DNA of 46,497 nt, from contig NZ_LZFW01000017.1 in the NCBI RefSeq assembly GCF_001676025.1, positions 1-46,497 on the forward strand, written 5' to 3'. The DNA comes from Vibrio sp. UCD-FRSSP16_30. GTDB taxonomy: Bacteria > Pseudomonadota > Gammaproteobacteria > Enterobacterales > Vibrionaceae. Below, piece by piece: positions 1-8,562 of the stretch; within the stretch, counting starts at the first letter, position 1, and each line of letters starts with the position of its first letter. The position numbers and the translations under genes are program-made. The notes under the pieces were generated by a model, which was not told the origin of the DNA, did no database searches, and worked only from the letters and a program-made list of their open reading frames with translations.

Positions 1-232
1 GTTCGAACTCCCCATCTTCGGTTTTGATCCGCTTGCTGCTCTTTCCGTTACGGCTGTTTTTTGATTTGGATTGTTGGTGTTTTTCGTAGCCAAGATGCTC
101 ATCCATTTCAGCATTGAGAGCTGCTTCAACAGTGATCTTTTTGAGCATCTGACTGAATTCGGTTAAATCTTCAGGGCTTTTAATTCCTTTTGCTGCTTCT
201 TTAGCAAAAGCTTCAAGTGCTTTCTTATCCAT
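1..232 (-). CDS. IS256-family (Mutator-type) transposase, N-terminal part only
   Basis: Reading leftward from an ATG at 232, the frame stays open to the window edge and gives about 77 residues beginning MDKKALEAFAKEAAKGIKS. It continues with ITVEAALNAEMDEHLGYEKH, the N-terminal signature of IS256-group DDE transposases, followed by a basic Lys/Ser/Asn/Arg-rich stretch. The catalytic DDE domain would lie outside the window. An AAGG Shine-Dalgarno sits just before the ATG on the minus strand. The product would catalyse cut-and-paste movement of its own element. Whether the rest is intact cannot be judged. Confidence 0.9.
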   Translation of the reverse strand, partial: MDKKALEAFAKEAAKGIKSPEDLTEFSQMLKKITVEAALNAEMDEHLGYEKHQQSKSKNSRNGKSSKRIKTEDGEFE

Positions 233-270
233 GTTGCCTTTCCTTAGCCATTACGGCATTAAGTGTAGGC

Positions 271-297
271 AGTTACACAGAATTTAGGACAGTCTCT
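271..297. repeat. Terminal inverted repeat of the IS256-family element
   Basis: Read on the minus strand, this stretch starts AGAGACTGTCCTAAATTCTG, which has the form of IS256-group ends. It lies 39 bp beyond the transposase start. The element should therefore end at about 297, and the 8-9 bp target duplication would begin at 298. The partner repeat is outside the window, so the exact end is inferred. Confidence 0.7.
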
Positions 298-520
298 AAG
301 TGTTCACTTATGCGTTCGTCTTACACTATACCACTTTCAATGTTCGTATTAGAAAATCTAGCCGTAACTAATCTCTTCAATATACAAATCAACCATCTAA
401 TAAATAATTAAATAAGATCGATTACCCCACACTTTTAACAACTATTTAGCATCCCTTTAAAATCTGAACCATAGTTAATCCGAATTTGTAGACATTTTGG
501 CTGCACAAGGAGCAATTGAC
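298..520. other. AT-rich non-coding stretch between the IS end and dctP
   Basis: No credible gene is present. The first 21 bases (298-318) nearly repeat 26980-27000 (19 of 21 identical), so the IS appears to have landed in a copy of a short dispersed repeat. The remainder is AT-rich and probably contains the promoter for the dctPQM operon. I cannot place -35 and -10 boxes with confidence. Confidence 0.5.
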
Positions 521-1606
521 ATGGTAGTAAAATCAAAATGGGTTAAAGCCTGTGTACGTAGTTTAGCTGTCCTAGTTGGGGTCGCGAGTATGAGCACGGC
601 GGTAGCCGCGGATAAAGTATATCGTTTAAAGCTTGCGGAAACTTGGGGTCCCAATTTCCCGATTTTTGGTGACGCGACCAAAAATATGGCGGCAATGGCG
701 GAGAAAATGTCTAACGGACGTTTGCAGATCCGCGTTGATTCATCTAACAAACATAAAGCACCGTTTGGCGTGTTTGATATGGTTAAATCTGGACAATATG
801 ATATGGGGCACTCCGCTTCATACTATTGGAAAGGCAAAGTACCCAATACCCTATATTTCACCACAATGCCTTTTGGTATGACTGCCGAAGAGCAGTATGC
901 ATGGTTTTACCATGGTGGCGGAATGGAGTTGATGGCTGAAGTGTATGGCCCTCATAACCTAATGTCATTCCCTGGTGGTAACACCGACGTGCAAATGGGT
1001 GGTTGGTTTCAAAAAGAAATTAACAGCGTTGAAGATCTACAAGGTCTGAAAATGCGTATCCCGGGTTTTGCTGGGGAAATCCTTGCCAAAGTGGGGGCTA
1101 AACCGACCAATATTGCGCCGGGAGAGCTTTATACCGCACTGGAAAGAAAAACCATCGACGCACTAGAGTGGGTAGGTCCTTCATTAGACTTGCGTATGGG
1201 CTTTCATAAAATCGCACCTTATTACTATACCGGTTGGCATGAGCCAGCAACTGAGTTGCAGTTCTTAGTGAACAAGCGTGTATGGGAAAAATTACCTGCC
1301 GATCTGCAAGAGATCTTACGCGTTTCAATGCGAACTGCCGCTTATGATATGTATATCCAGTCAACTCACGAAAGTGGTAAAAACTGGGCAAGCATCAGAA
1401 CAGACTATCCAGATGTGCAAGTAAAACAGTTCCCACCTGCGGTAATGAAAGAACTGCGCGCAGTTAATGATAGCCTTCTTGCAGAGCATGCCGCGAAAGA
1501 CGCAATGGCGAAGAAAATCCAAATGTCACAAGCGCAATACCTAGAGCAAACCCGCTCTTGGAGTGATATTTCAAAACGAGCTTACCTAAACAGTTCAGCT
1601 CAATAA
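521..1606 (+). CDS. dctP: TRAP transporter substrate-binding protein, DctP family (TakP-like)
   Basis: This is the periplasmic solute receptor of a tripartite ATP-independent transporter, 361 residues. The ATG at 521 follows AAGGAG at good spacing and opens a signal peptide (basic VKSKWVKACVR, hydrophobic core, cleavage near AVAA-DKVY). The mature protein has DctP-family features: KMRIPGFAGEIL with the conserved Arg that usually pairs with a carboxylate, then IAPGELYTALERKTIDALEW and YYYTGWHEPATELQFLVNK. These segments resemble the TakP branch that binds 2-oxo acids or other monocarboxylates. A monocarboxylate or 2-oxo acid ligand is therefore the best guess, not a demonstration. It is the first gene of a dctPQM operon. 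Confidence 0.92.
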   Translation: MVVKSKWVKACVRSLAVLVGVASMSTAVAADKVYRLKLAETWGPNFPIFGDATKNMAAMAEKMSNGRLQIRVDSSNKHKAPFGVFDMVKSGQYDMGHSASYYWKGKVPNTLYFTTMPFGMTAEEQYAWFYHGGGMELMAEVYGPHNLMSFPGGNTDVQMGGWFQKEINSVEDLQGLKMRIPGFAGEILAKVGAKPTNIAPGELYTALERKTIDALEWVGPSLDLRMGFHKIAPYYYTGWHEPATELQFLVNKRVWEKLPADLQEILRVSMRTAAYDMYIQSTHESGKNWASIRTDYPDVQVKQFPPAVMKELRAVNDSLLAEHAAKDAMAKKIQMSQAQYLEQTRSWSDISKRAYLNSSAQ

Positions 1607-1711
1607 GAAGCGTAACCAATAGTGACTCGCAGTGTTAATCAACATTAAAAGGTTAACTGCGAGCACTATAACCAACATTAGTGTTCCAGTTTCAGCAGAC
1701 AGGGAGGTCAA

Positions 1712-2236
1712 TTGCTGACGATATTAGAAGGGATATTTAATAGAATAAGCAACACACTAGGGCATATCTCTAGTGTGTTGTTTCTGCTTTTAGTGGCAAA
1801 CGTTGTTTATGACGTGCTGATGCGTTATGTCTTTAACGATGTATCGATTGCCTTTCAGGAAATGGAATGGCACCTATTTTCAGCAGTATTCTTGCTCGGC
1901 GTACCCTACGCCATAAAAACCGGTGGTCATGTTCGCGTTGATATTTTTTATGAACGCTTTTCTCCACGAGTGCAGGCCTTAATCGATATTTTTGGCACAC
2001 TAGTTTGGTTATTACCATTTAGTCTGCTTGTAGCTTGGTATGGTATCGATTTTGCTTATCAGGCCTATGATATGGGAGAAACTTCCGGCGATCCTGGTGG
2101 CCTTCCTTATCGATGGATCATTAAAGCTGTGATACCTATTTCATTTTTGTTCATTGCGATAAGTGGCTTAGGGCTATTGTGTAAGTCATTGAATCAATTT
2201 CTCAATCCAAACACCCATAATAAGGAAGAAGCATGA
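1712..2236 (+). CDS. dctQ: TRAP transporter small permease, DctQ family
   Basis: This 174-residue protein is the four-helix small membrane subunit of the TRAP transporter. The start is a TTG at 1712, well placed behind GGGAGGTCAA; no better start lies upstream. Hydrophobic segments sit near residues 16-36, 47-63, 90-112 and 133-153. The motif FQEMEWHLFSAVFLLG is typical of DctQ, as is a following stretch rich in Gly/His/Val/Asp (TGGHVRVDIFYERF). The gene lies 105 bp after dctP, and its stop overlaps the dctM start by 4 bp (ATGA), which implies coupled translation. Confidence 0.93.
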   Translation: MLTILEGIFNRISNTLGHISSVLFLLLVANVVYDVLMRYVFNDVSIAFQEMEWHLFSAVFLLGVPYAIKTGGHVRVDIFYERFSPRVQALIDIFGTLVWLLPFSLLVAWYGIDFAYQAYDMGETSGDPGGLPYRWIIKAVIPISFLFIAISGLGLLCKSLNQFLNPNTHNKEEA

Positions 2237-3522
2237 TAGGGATTATTATGTTTGCGGTCGCTTTATTTGCGCTCCTCCTCGGTTTCCCTGTCGCATTCAC
2301 CTTTGGCGGCATTGCGTTGATCTTTGGCGTGTGGGCCGAAGGCTGGGATATGTTCGCATTCATGCCTTATCGCATCGAATCGATAATGCAAAATACCGTA
2401 TTAATGGCTGTTCCTTTGTTTATCTTCATGGGCTTAGTGCTACAAAAAACCCGTTTAGCAGAGCAATTACTTGAAGCAATGGGACGATTATTTGGCGGTA
2501 TGCGTGGTGGTATTGCGATATCAACGGTATTAGTTGGCGCATTGTTAGCCGCTTCAACTGGTGTGGTGGGCGCATCAGTTGTGGCGATGGGCTTAATCTC
2601 TTTACCTGTCATGTTGAAGTATAACTACGACAAAAAATTAGCCTGCGGCACCATTTGTGCCTCGGGCACATTAGGACAAATTATCCCACCTTCGATAGTC
2701 TTGATTTTATTGGGTGACGTATTGGGTGTTCCCGTTGGGGATTTATTTCAGGCAGCATTGTGGCCGGGGCTGGTTCTGGTGATTGCCTATGTTTTGTATA
2801 TTGCAATTTATGCCTACTTCAAACCAGAAGCTGCGCAGGCAATGCCAAAGCTTGATGACCAAAGTCGTAAACAAGAAATCATCACCGCACTTAAAGCCAT
2901 TATTCCACCATTGGCCCTTATTATCGTAGTGCTTGGTTCTATTTTTGCCGGTGTTGCGACCCCAACCGAATCCGCCGCATTAGGCGGGGCAGGCGCCATC
3001 GTATTAGCGCTACTCTATCGCCAGTTTAGTTGGACATTACTGTATGAGTCATCTAAAGAAACCATAAAAGTGACGGCGATGGTATTTGCTATATTGCTTG
3101 GCGCAACCGCGTTTTCAATGGCGTTTACCTATACCGGTGGTGACTACATTATTGAAGAGTTGTTGCTGGCACTTCCGGGAGAGAAGTGGGGCTTCTTAAT
3201 CTTAGTGATGCTGGTTATTTTGTTGCTGGGTTTCTTTATCGATTTTGTCGAAATCTGTTTTATTATCGTGCCGATGATTGCGCCTGTGGCTGAGATGTTA
3301 GGCATTGATATGGTGTGGTTTGCCATCTTAGTTGCGATGAATTTGCAGACCTCATTTTTAACCCCTCCGTTTGGATTTAGTTTGTTTTACCTAAAAGGTG
3401 TCGCCCCCAAAGAGGTGACGACAAGGGATATTTATTCAGGTGTTATGCCCTTTATCGCTATTCAGATTGTTGTTCTTGCATCTTTATTGCTGTTTCCTGG
3501 GATTTACGGCTTGTCGATGTAA
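2233..3522 (+). CDS. dctM: TRAP transporter large permease, DctM family
   Basis: This 429-residue protein is the sodium-coupled transport subunit, with about 12 hydrophobic segments. Signatures visible are VPLFIFMG near the N-terminus, LVGALLAASTGVVGASVVAMG, and ICASGTLGQIIPPSIVLILLG. The C-terminal half has VATPTESAALGG and NLQTSFLTPPFGFSLFYLKG, both hallmark DctM sequences. Its length is normal for the family. It overlaps dctQ by 4 bp and closes the operon. No obvious terminator separates it from the BCCT gene 106 bp downstream. Confidence 0.95.
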   Translation: MIGIIMFAVALFALLLGFPVAFTFGGIALIFGVWAEGWDMFAFMPYRIESIMQNTVLMAVPLFIFMGLVLQKTRLAEQLLEAMGRLFGGMRGGIAISTVLVGALLAASTGVVGASVVAMGLISLPVMLKYNYDKKLACGTICASGTLGQIIPPSIVLILLGDVLGVPVGDLFQAALWPGLVLVIAYVLYIAIYAYFKPEAAQAMPKLDDQSRKQEIITALKAIIPPLALIIVVLGSIFAGVATPTESAALGGAGAIVLALLYRQFSWTLLYESSKETIKVTAMVFAILLGATAFSMAFTYTGGDYIIEELLLALPGEKWGFLILVMLVILLLGFFIDFVEICFIIVPMIAPVAEMLGIDMVWFAILVAMNLQTSFLTPPFGFSLFYLKGVAPKEVTTRDIYSGVMPFIAIQIVVLASLLLFPGIYGLSM

Positions 3523-3628
3523 GTTAATTTCTTGATATATCGAATTATTTGGCTAGTTACGTTATAATTGAAAGTTAATTACATGAAGTAATAGTAATTC
3601 GTACGATTTTGTACATAAAGGAGGTCAA

Positions 3629-5200
3629 ATGACCAAGGGTATTGATAAGTACAGTATAGACAGTACTGACTATCAAATAGGGCAGGATAATGTCCAAAAA
3701 TGGGGTTTTGATGTGCACAATGCGGTATTCTCCGCCAGTGCCGGTCTAACCATTCTCTTTCTTCTTGCTATGGTGTTTCTTGATGCAGATACTGCAAAGG
3801 CAGCACTAGATGGCTTAAAGTGGCAAATCATTGGATCTTTCGATGCCTTGTTCATTTGGGCCGGTAACATTTTTGTTATCTTCTGTTTAGCTCTTATCGT
3901 CTCACCTTTCGGTAAAATTCGTTTAGGTGGTAAAGGAGCAAAAGCTGAATACTCAATGATGTCTTGGATTGCAATGTTATTTGCAGCAGGCATGGGTATT
4001 GGTTTGATGTTCTGGAGTGTTGCAGAACCGGTTGCGTATTATACTGGTTGGTATGAGACTCCTCTAAACGTTGTTGCAAATACGCCTGAAGCCGCTAAGT
4101 TAGCACTTGGTGCGACTATGTATCACTGGGGTCTACACCCTTGGGCAATCTACGCTGTTGTTGCTTTATCTCTATCATTCTTTGCTTATAACAAAGGTTT
4201 ACCTCTTTCTATTCGTTCTATTTTCTATCCTATTTTAGGTGACAGAACATGGGGTTGGCCTGGGCATATTGTTGATATTCTTGCCGTACTAGCAACGCTA
4301 TTTGGACTGGCAACATCATTAGGTCTAGGAGCGCAACAAGCTGCAAGTGGTATTAACCATGTCTTTGGGATCACCTCAGGACTAGGCTTGCAAATTGGTG
4401 TTATTGCATTTGTTACTTTATTAGCAATCATATCGGTTATTCGCGGAATAGACGGTGGCGTAAAAGTCATTTCAAATATCAACATGATCATTGCGCTTGT
4501 GTTGTTACTTTGTGTTGCATTTATCGGCTATCACGTGACCTTTAGCAGCATCTCAACAACCTTCTTGTCTTATGTTGAGAATATCATTCCATTAAGTAAC
4601 CCACACGGCCGTACTGATGAAGCTTGGTTCCAAGGTTGGACTGTATTCTATTGGGCGTGGTGGATTTCATGGTCCCCATTTGTTGGTATGTTCATCGCTC
4701 GTGTTTCAAAAGGACGTACAGTTCGTGAATTCATGGTAGCGGTATTGCTTGTTCCTACAACAGTGACTCTTCTATGGATGTCGACTTTTGGCGGTCTAGC
4801 GATTGACCAGGTGATAAATCACGTTGGTATTTTGGGCAGTAAAGGCCTAACTGATGTGTCTTTAGCTATGTTTGAAATGTTTGACGCAATGCCATATGCG
4901 AACATGCTATCAATCATTGGTATCGTGCTTGTCATGGTATTCTTTGTAACATCTTCGGATTCTGGTTCACTGGTTATCGACAGCATTACTGCTGGTGGTA
5001 AATTGGATGCACCTGTACCTCAACGTGTTTTCTGGGCATTTATGGAAGGTGCTATTGCAGTTGCAATGCTTTGGGTTGGTGGTTCTGAAGCCGTCCAAGC
5101 ACTTCAAGCCGGCGCTATTTCCACAGCATTACCATTTACCTTTATCCTGCTTGCCATGTGTGTGAGTTTGTTGATGGGTATGGCAACTGAAGAGCGTTAA
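3629..5200 (+). CDS. BCCT-family transporter (betaine/choline/carnitine type)
   Basis: This 523-residue inner-membrane secondary transporter has about 12 helices. It carries the BCCT glycine motif GMGIGLMFWSVAEP (residues about 116-129), the segment associated with sodium coupling in BetP. It also has the Trp-rich signature FYWAWWISWSPFVGMFIARVSKGRTVREF region (about 340-368) and SSDSGSLVIDSITAGG. The ATG follows a strong AAAGGAGGTC. The substrate is probably a quaternary ammonium or sulfonium osmolyte such as glycine betaine, choline or DMSP; the sequence alone does not choose. Length is within the family range, without the long cytoplasmic tails of osmosensing members. A terminator follows at 5229. 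Confidence 0.93.
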   Translation: MTKGIDKYSIDSTDYQIGQDNVQKWGFDVHNAVFSASAGLTILFLLAMVFLDADTAKAALDGLKWQIIGSFDALFIWAGNIFVIFCLALIVSPFGKIRLGGKGAKAEYSMMSWIAMLFAAGMGIGLMFWSVAEPVAYYTGWYETPLNVVANTPEAAKLALGATMYHWGLHPWAIYAVVALSLSFFAYNKGLPLSIRSIFYPILGDRTWGWPGHIVDILAVLATLFGLATSLGLGAQQAASGINHVFGITSGLGLQIGVIAFVTLLAIISVIRGIDGGVKVISNINMIIALVLLLCVAFIGYHVTFSSISTTFLSYVENIIPLSNPHGRTDEAWFQGWTVFYWAWWISWSPFVGMFIARVSKGRTVREFMVAVLLVPTTVTLLWMSTFGGLAIDQVINHVGILGSKGLTDVSLAMFEMFDAMPYANMLSIIGIVLVMVFFVTSSDSGSLVIDSITAGGKLDAPVPQRVFWAFMEGAIAVAMLWVGGSEAVQALQAGAISTALPFTFILLAMCVSLLMGMATEER

Positions 5201-5228
5201 GCTTTAAGTTAGCCAATAATGACCAACC

Positions 5229-5258
5229 AAAAGGACCTGTTTTTCAGGTCCTTTTTTG
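5229..5258 (+). terminator. Rho-independent terminator after the BCCT gene
   Basis: AAGGACCTG (5231-5239) pairs with CAGGTCCTT (5245-5253) around a five-T loop, and the stem runs into a T-tract. It lies 28 bp after the BCCT stop codon. Confidence 0.9.
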
Positions 5259-5288
5259 TTGAAATTTTATAATCGATAAGAGGGTATT

Positions 5289-5618
5289 ATGCCTTTAACA
5301 ACACCTGCACCATTAACTGAAATGACCTTTTTTGAGCGTTTTGAAACAGACATTTTATCGGGTAAGAAAACCATTACTATCCGAGACAGCAGTGAGTGTC
5401 ACTATGCACCTGACTCTATTGTTGAAGTGTCTACCTTTGAACAAGGTCGACGATTTTGCGCACTGCGGATTACTTCGGTTACACCAATATTGTTTGACGA
5501 TTTGACCGACTTTCACGCCGAGCAAGAGAATATGACCTTGACTGAATTAAAAGAGGTTATTGCGGATATATACCCAGGGATCAAACAATTGTTTGTGATC
5601 AAATATGAATTGGTATAA
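5289..5618 (+). CDS. yqfB: N4-acetylcytidine amidohydrolase, ASCH domain (YqfB)
   Basis: This 109-residue protein aligns throughout with E. coli YqfB, a small ASCH-domain enzyme that hydrolyses N4-acetylcytidine. Conserved blocks are ITFF-like TFFERFETDIL, GKKTITIRD, and HAEQENMTLTELKEVIADIYPG. By my alignment the E. coli catalytic residues Lys21, Thr24 and Glu74 correspond to Lys27, Thr30 and Glu80 here, and all three are present. The ATG at 5289 follows GAGGGTATT. It stands alone between a terminator and a large hairpin, so it is probably monocistronic. Confidence 0.9.
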   Translation: MPLTTPAPLTEMTFFERFETDILSGKKTITIRDSSECHYAPDSIVEVSTFEQGRRFCALRITSVTPILFDDLTDFHAEQENMTLTELKEVIADIYPGIKQLFVIKYELV

Positions 5619-5649
5619 CGAATAGAAAGGGTAAGCTTGTTGTGAAATG

Positions 5650-5687
5650 AGTTATCTATAAAGGGCTAATCGCCTTTATAGATAACT
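5650..5687. terminator. Long hairpin between convergent genes, probable bidirectional terminator
   Basis: AGTTATCTATAAAGG (5650-5664) is perfectly complementary to CCTTTATAGATAACT (5673-5687) across an 8-base loop. It sits between yqfB (plus strand) and the exonuclease gene (minus strand), where a two-way terminator is expected. The T-tracts are poor and the stem is AT-rich, so termination is inferred from position. Confidence 0.55.
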
Positions 5688-5767
5688 TAATAATGATACC
5701 AATCGTAGTAAATCTCTGACCATTTACTTACTGTGCTTGGTATGACTCGCTCAAAAGTATGATGCGA

Positions 5768-6502
5768 TTAAAGCCATAATGTATCTACTGGATCGTTACC
5801 GTCAAAGTGATGAGCTATTTGCGCTTGTAATAGTTCTGCGGTTGCAATCGCATCAACTAATGCGTCATGAGGGGTATAACTCGGTAGGTTATAGCGTTTG
5901 CGACTTGCGCCTAGTCGAACAGAGCCGGGCCTATTACCTTTTAAACGATTCATAAAACCTGCTGCAAATTCTTGCTGAACATTCCATTCAATTTGCAAAG
6001 TATCGATGACGGGAAATTGTATCCCCTCATTGAGCCGACGCTTTAAGATATTGTCTAAAAATCCACGTTCAATTTGTCGATAATGCACCACACAGACTTT
6101 TCCAGCGATTGCCTCAAGGATCTCTGGTAATACCGTCATAAAATCAGGCGCATGCTGCAACTCTGTGTGAGTAATACCATGAATCACAACCGAGTCCGCT
6201 TTTAGTGCTTTCTGCGGTTTAATTAGCCATTGCTGACTCTGTCTAAGATAGATTCGATTCAAATCAAACGGCACTAGACCAATTGATATGATCTCATCTT
6301 TAGAAGCATCGAGACCGGTAGTTTCAAAATCTAAAGCGAGAAAGGGCGTTTCTTTAAGAGGCGTGGTTTCACTAATCGTCCCTGCCGCATAAAAGCGTTT
6401 TAAGTGCCCATGATTACTATTAGCCAGTAGTGAGGCAAAATGTGATTGCCAATCATTTATCGGTAATGTAAATACATCTTTTGGTGTGCTTTTTTTAAAC
6501 AT
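5768..6502 (-). CDS. DnaQ-like 3'-5' exonuclease, DEDDh family
   Basis: This 244-residue protein belongs to the DNA polymerase III epsilon-like exonuclease superfamily. Exo I is FLALDFETTGLDASKDEIIS (Asp and Glu present). Exo III is YTPHDALVDAIATAELL, giving the DEDDh histidine and aspartate. Exo II reads VVHYRQIERGFLDN, where a Glu stands at the usual Asp position of HNxxFDxxFL. It lies three bases downstream of the signalling protein gene at 6506-8371, so the two are almost certainly co-transcribed. The two genes commonly neighbour each other in gammaproteobacteria. It is unlikely to be the replicative proofreading subunit; the natural substrate is unknown. Confidence 0.85.
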   Translation of the reverse strand: MFKKSTPKDVFTLPINDWQSHFASLLANSNHGHLKRFYAAGTISETTPLKETPFLALDFETTGLDASKDEIISIGLVPFDLNRIYLRQSQQWLIKPQKALKADSVVIHGITHTELQHAPDFMTVLPEILEAIAGKVCVVHYRQIERGFLDNILKRRLNEGIQFPVIDTLQIEWNVQQEFAAGFMNRLKGNRPGSVRLGASRKRYNLPSYTPHDALVDAIATAELLQAQIAHHFDGNDPVDTLWL

Positions 6503-6505
6503 AGG

Positions 6506-8371
6506 CTACTTAATCGATGTCCCTTGATAGCGGAATTTCAAGAAGTTCTGTGCATTACTTAATATTTGAAATGCGTCTTTAAGGTTACGACGTTCAAAAT
6601 CAGAAATGTTCTCAGGCTCGATATTATTGTCGGCCTCACGCTCTTCTTGAATATCAATTGCTTGGTGACGAATACGAACCAGAGAGATAAACTCCAATGC
6701 ATCTTTTAGATCTTGTGCGCGTCCTCTTGGCAAGATACCTGCATCTAATATGTCATCTAAACGTTCAAAAGAGTTTTGCTGTGTTGAGCCAACGGCTAGC
6801 GCGTGCACACGAATTAGATCGGCAAGCGGTGCTGTGCCTCGACGTTTTAGGTTAATCGAATTTTTGTGCTTACCATCTTTTTCCATAACAAAACTTTTGA
6901 AAAAGCCAAGAGGTGGAGTGCGGTTTAGCGCATTACGTGCAAGGCAGTACAAAAATTTAGAGTTGTTTTTCACTCTGTCGGTAATGAAACGATTTAATTT
7001 CTCCGCCCATTTTAATTGGCCATGAACACCCACTAAGTCAAAAAATATCGAAGCATTCAGTAAAGCTTTCGCATTCGGCTTATCTATCCAATCGGCAAAA
7101 CACTCTTCCCATTCGGTTTGTGTCATGCGCCACATTGGGTTGGTCGCCATAATGCCGCCAGTACAATACGGATAACCACATTTGTCTAAACCGTCACTGA
7201 CTTTTTGCGACAAAGTAGCAAAGTACTCATCATGCTTATCTTTATCAAAACTGTTAGATAAAATGATGGCATTGTCTTGGTCTGTGACAATCAATTGCTC
7301 ATCACGCGCCATTGAGCCTAATGCTAGGAAACAATAAGGCACAGGGGATGGGCCTAATTCTTCTTCTGCCAGTTCTATAATTCGCTGTTTAAAACTCTTA
7401 CCAATAATGGCCATTGCACTGCCAACCATGTGTGAGTTGGCATCTTCATTGACCATTCTGACAAAGCTATCACTGACTTGCTCTGATAATACGGCAAGAT
7501 CTTCGATGGTATTTTGCTGGAAGATGGAACTAACTAATAGCAAAGAGTTTTGCGACTCGTAACGTACAATATCACTGGCTTCAATAACCCCGATAGGTTT
7601 GTTCTTTTTAACAATCGGTAGATGGTGAACGTTAAAGCGCTGCATGGTGAGCAATGCCTCAGAAACATAGGCGTTACTGTCTAGTGAGATAACTTCCAGA
7701 GTCATCACCGATCTTACCGTGTCATCGGGTGAGACACCTTGCGCAATCACTCGGGTACATAAATCACGGTCGGTGAGAATACCGCGTAATCGATCGCTGG
7801 TATTGGTTTGTTCATTATCCACCACCAGCAAACATGAGGTGTTTTCGTCATCCATAAGCACAGCCGCTTCTCTAATGGAGGAATCCTCAGAGATGGTTGA
7901 TGCAGGATGATTGATTAATGAGGTGACTTTTGCTGTGGTAAGTTCATCATTATTGGCGATGGCACTGCGTAATCTTTTACCGTCATCTAAGGCGACAAAA
8001 TCAGCAAAGGAGTCGTAGTTGTCATACAGAGTTTGAAAACTATCGGCAGGAATACAATAAAGAAGGCAGTCTTCAATCGCGGTTGCGGGAAACATGACTT
8101 TACCGTTACTCAATAAGGCCATTTGCCCAAAAACAGACCCTTCATCAAGGCGGTTAAATAGAGAACCATTACGTCTTGATATTTCCACAACGCCACTGCG
8201 CACCACAAAGAAATCTGAAATCGCTTCCCCATGACTGACGACGACTTCGCCTTTGCGAATGTAAGAGATCTCAGTTTCTAGTGCAATATGACTGAGCACA
8301 TCGTCAGGTAACTCTTCAAACGGCGGGTATTGCGCGAGAAACTGTTTTATCTCAAGTAATTCAACTTCCAT
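6506..8371 (-). CDS. Cyclic-nucleotide-binding / CBS-pair / DUF294 nucleotidyltransferase-like signalling protein
   Basis: This is a 621-residue cytoplasmic multidomain protein. I use the ATG at 8371 (behind AAGG) rather than a TTG 36 bases upstream. Domains in order: a cyclic-nucleotide-binding-like fold at about 10-130 (GEVVVSHGEAISDFFVVRSG, GSVFGQMALLSNG); two CBS motifs at about 140-270 (GILTDRDLCTRVIAQG, HHLPIVKKNKPIGVIEASD); a DUF294 nucleotidyltransferase-like domain at about 330-450 with ALGSMARDEQ and TDQDNAI, giving the GS...DxD metal site; and a C-terminal helical domain at about 460-621. The arrangement suggests a ligand-controlled nucleotidyl transfer enzyme resembling GlnD-type domains, but its target is not known. 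It forms a two-gene operon with the downstream exonuclease. Confidence 0.88.
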   Translation of the reverse strand: MEVELLEIKQFLAQYPPFEELPDDVLSHIALETEISYIRKGEVVVSHGEAISDFFVVRSGVVEISRRNGSLFNRLDEGSVFGQMALLSNGKVMFPATAIEDCLLYCIPADSFQTLYDNYDSFADFVALDDGKRLRSAIANNDELTTAKVTSLINHPASTISEDSSIREAAVLMDDENTSCLLVVDNEQTNTSDRLRGILTDRDLCTRVIAQGVSPDDTVRSVMTLEVISLDSNAYVSEALLTMQRFNVHHLPIVKKNKPIGVIEASDIVRYESQNSLLLVSSIFQQNTIEDLAVLSEQVSDSFVRMVNEDANSHMVGSAMAIIGKSFKQRIIELAEEELGPSPVPYCFLALGSMARDEQLIVTDQDNAIILSNSFDKDKHDEYFATLSQKVSDGLDKCGYPYCTGGIMATNPMWRMTQTEWEECFADWIDKPNAKALLNASIFFDLVGVHGQLKWAEKLNRFITDRVKNNSKFLYCLARNALNRTPPLGFFKSFVMEKDGKHKNSINLKRRGTAPLADLIRVHALAVGSTQQNSFERLDDILDAGILPRGRAQDLKDALEFISLVRIRHQAIDIQEEREADNNIEPENISDFERRNLKDAFQILSNAQNFLKFRYQGTSIK

Positions 8372-8562
8372 GATCTGCCTTAATGTGTGTATTTTTTGCT
8401 TTTTCAATCATAAAACGAAAACCTGAATATCCATAGTTTAGATTGACTAAAAACGTTTAGTTTGATGAAAAATAACAATATATCCATAAGACCCAGCAAC
8501 TGATGGACTATGATTAATAGAGAATCGTTGATGACTGTTAGTAGGTTATGGAGTAATAATTT

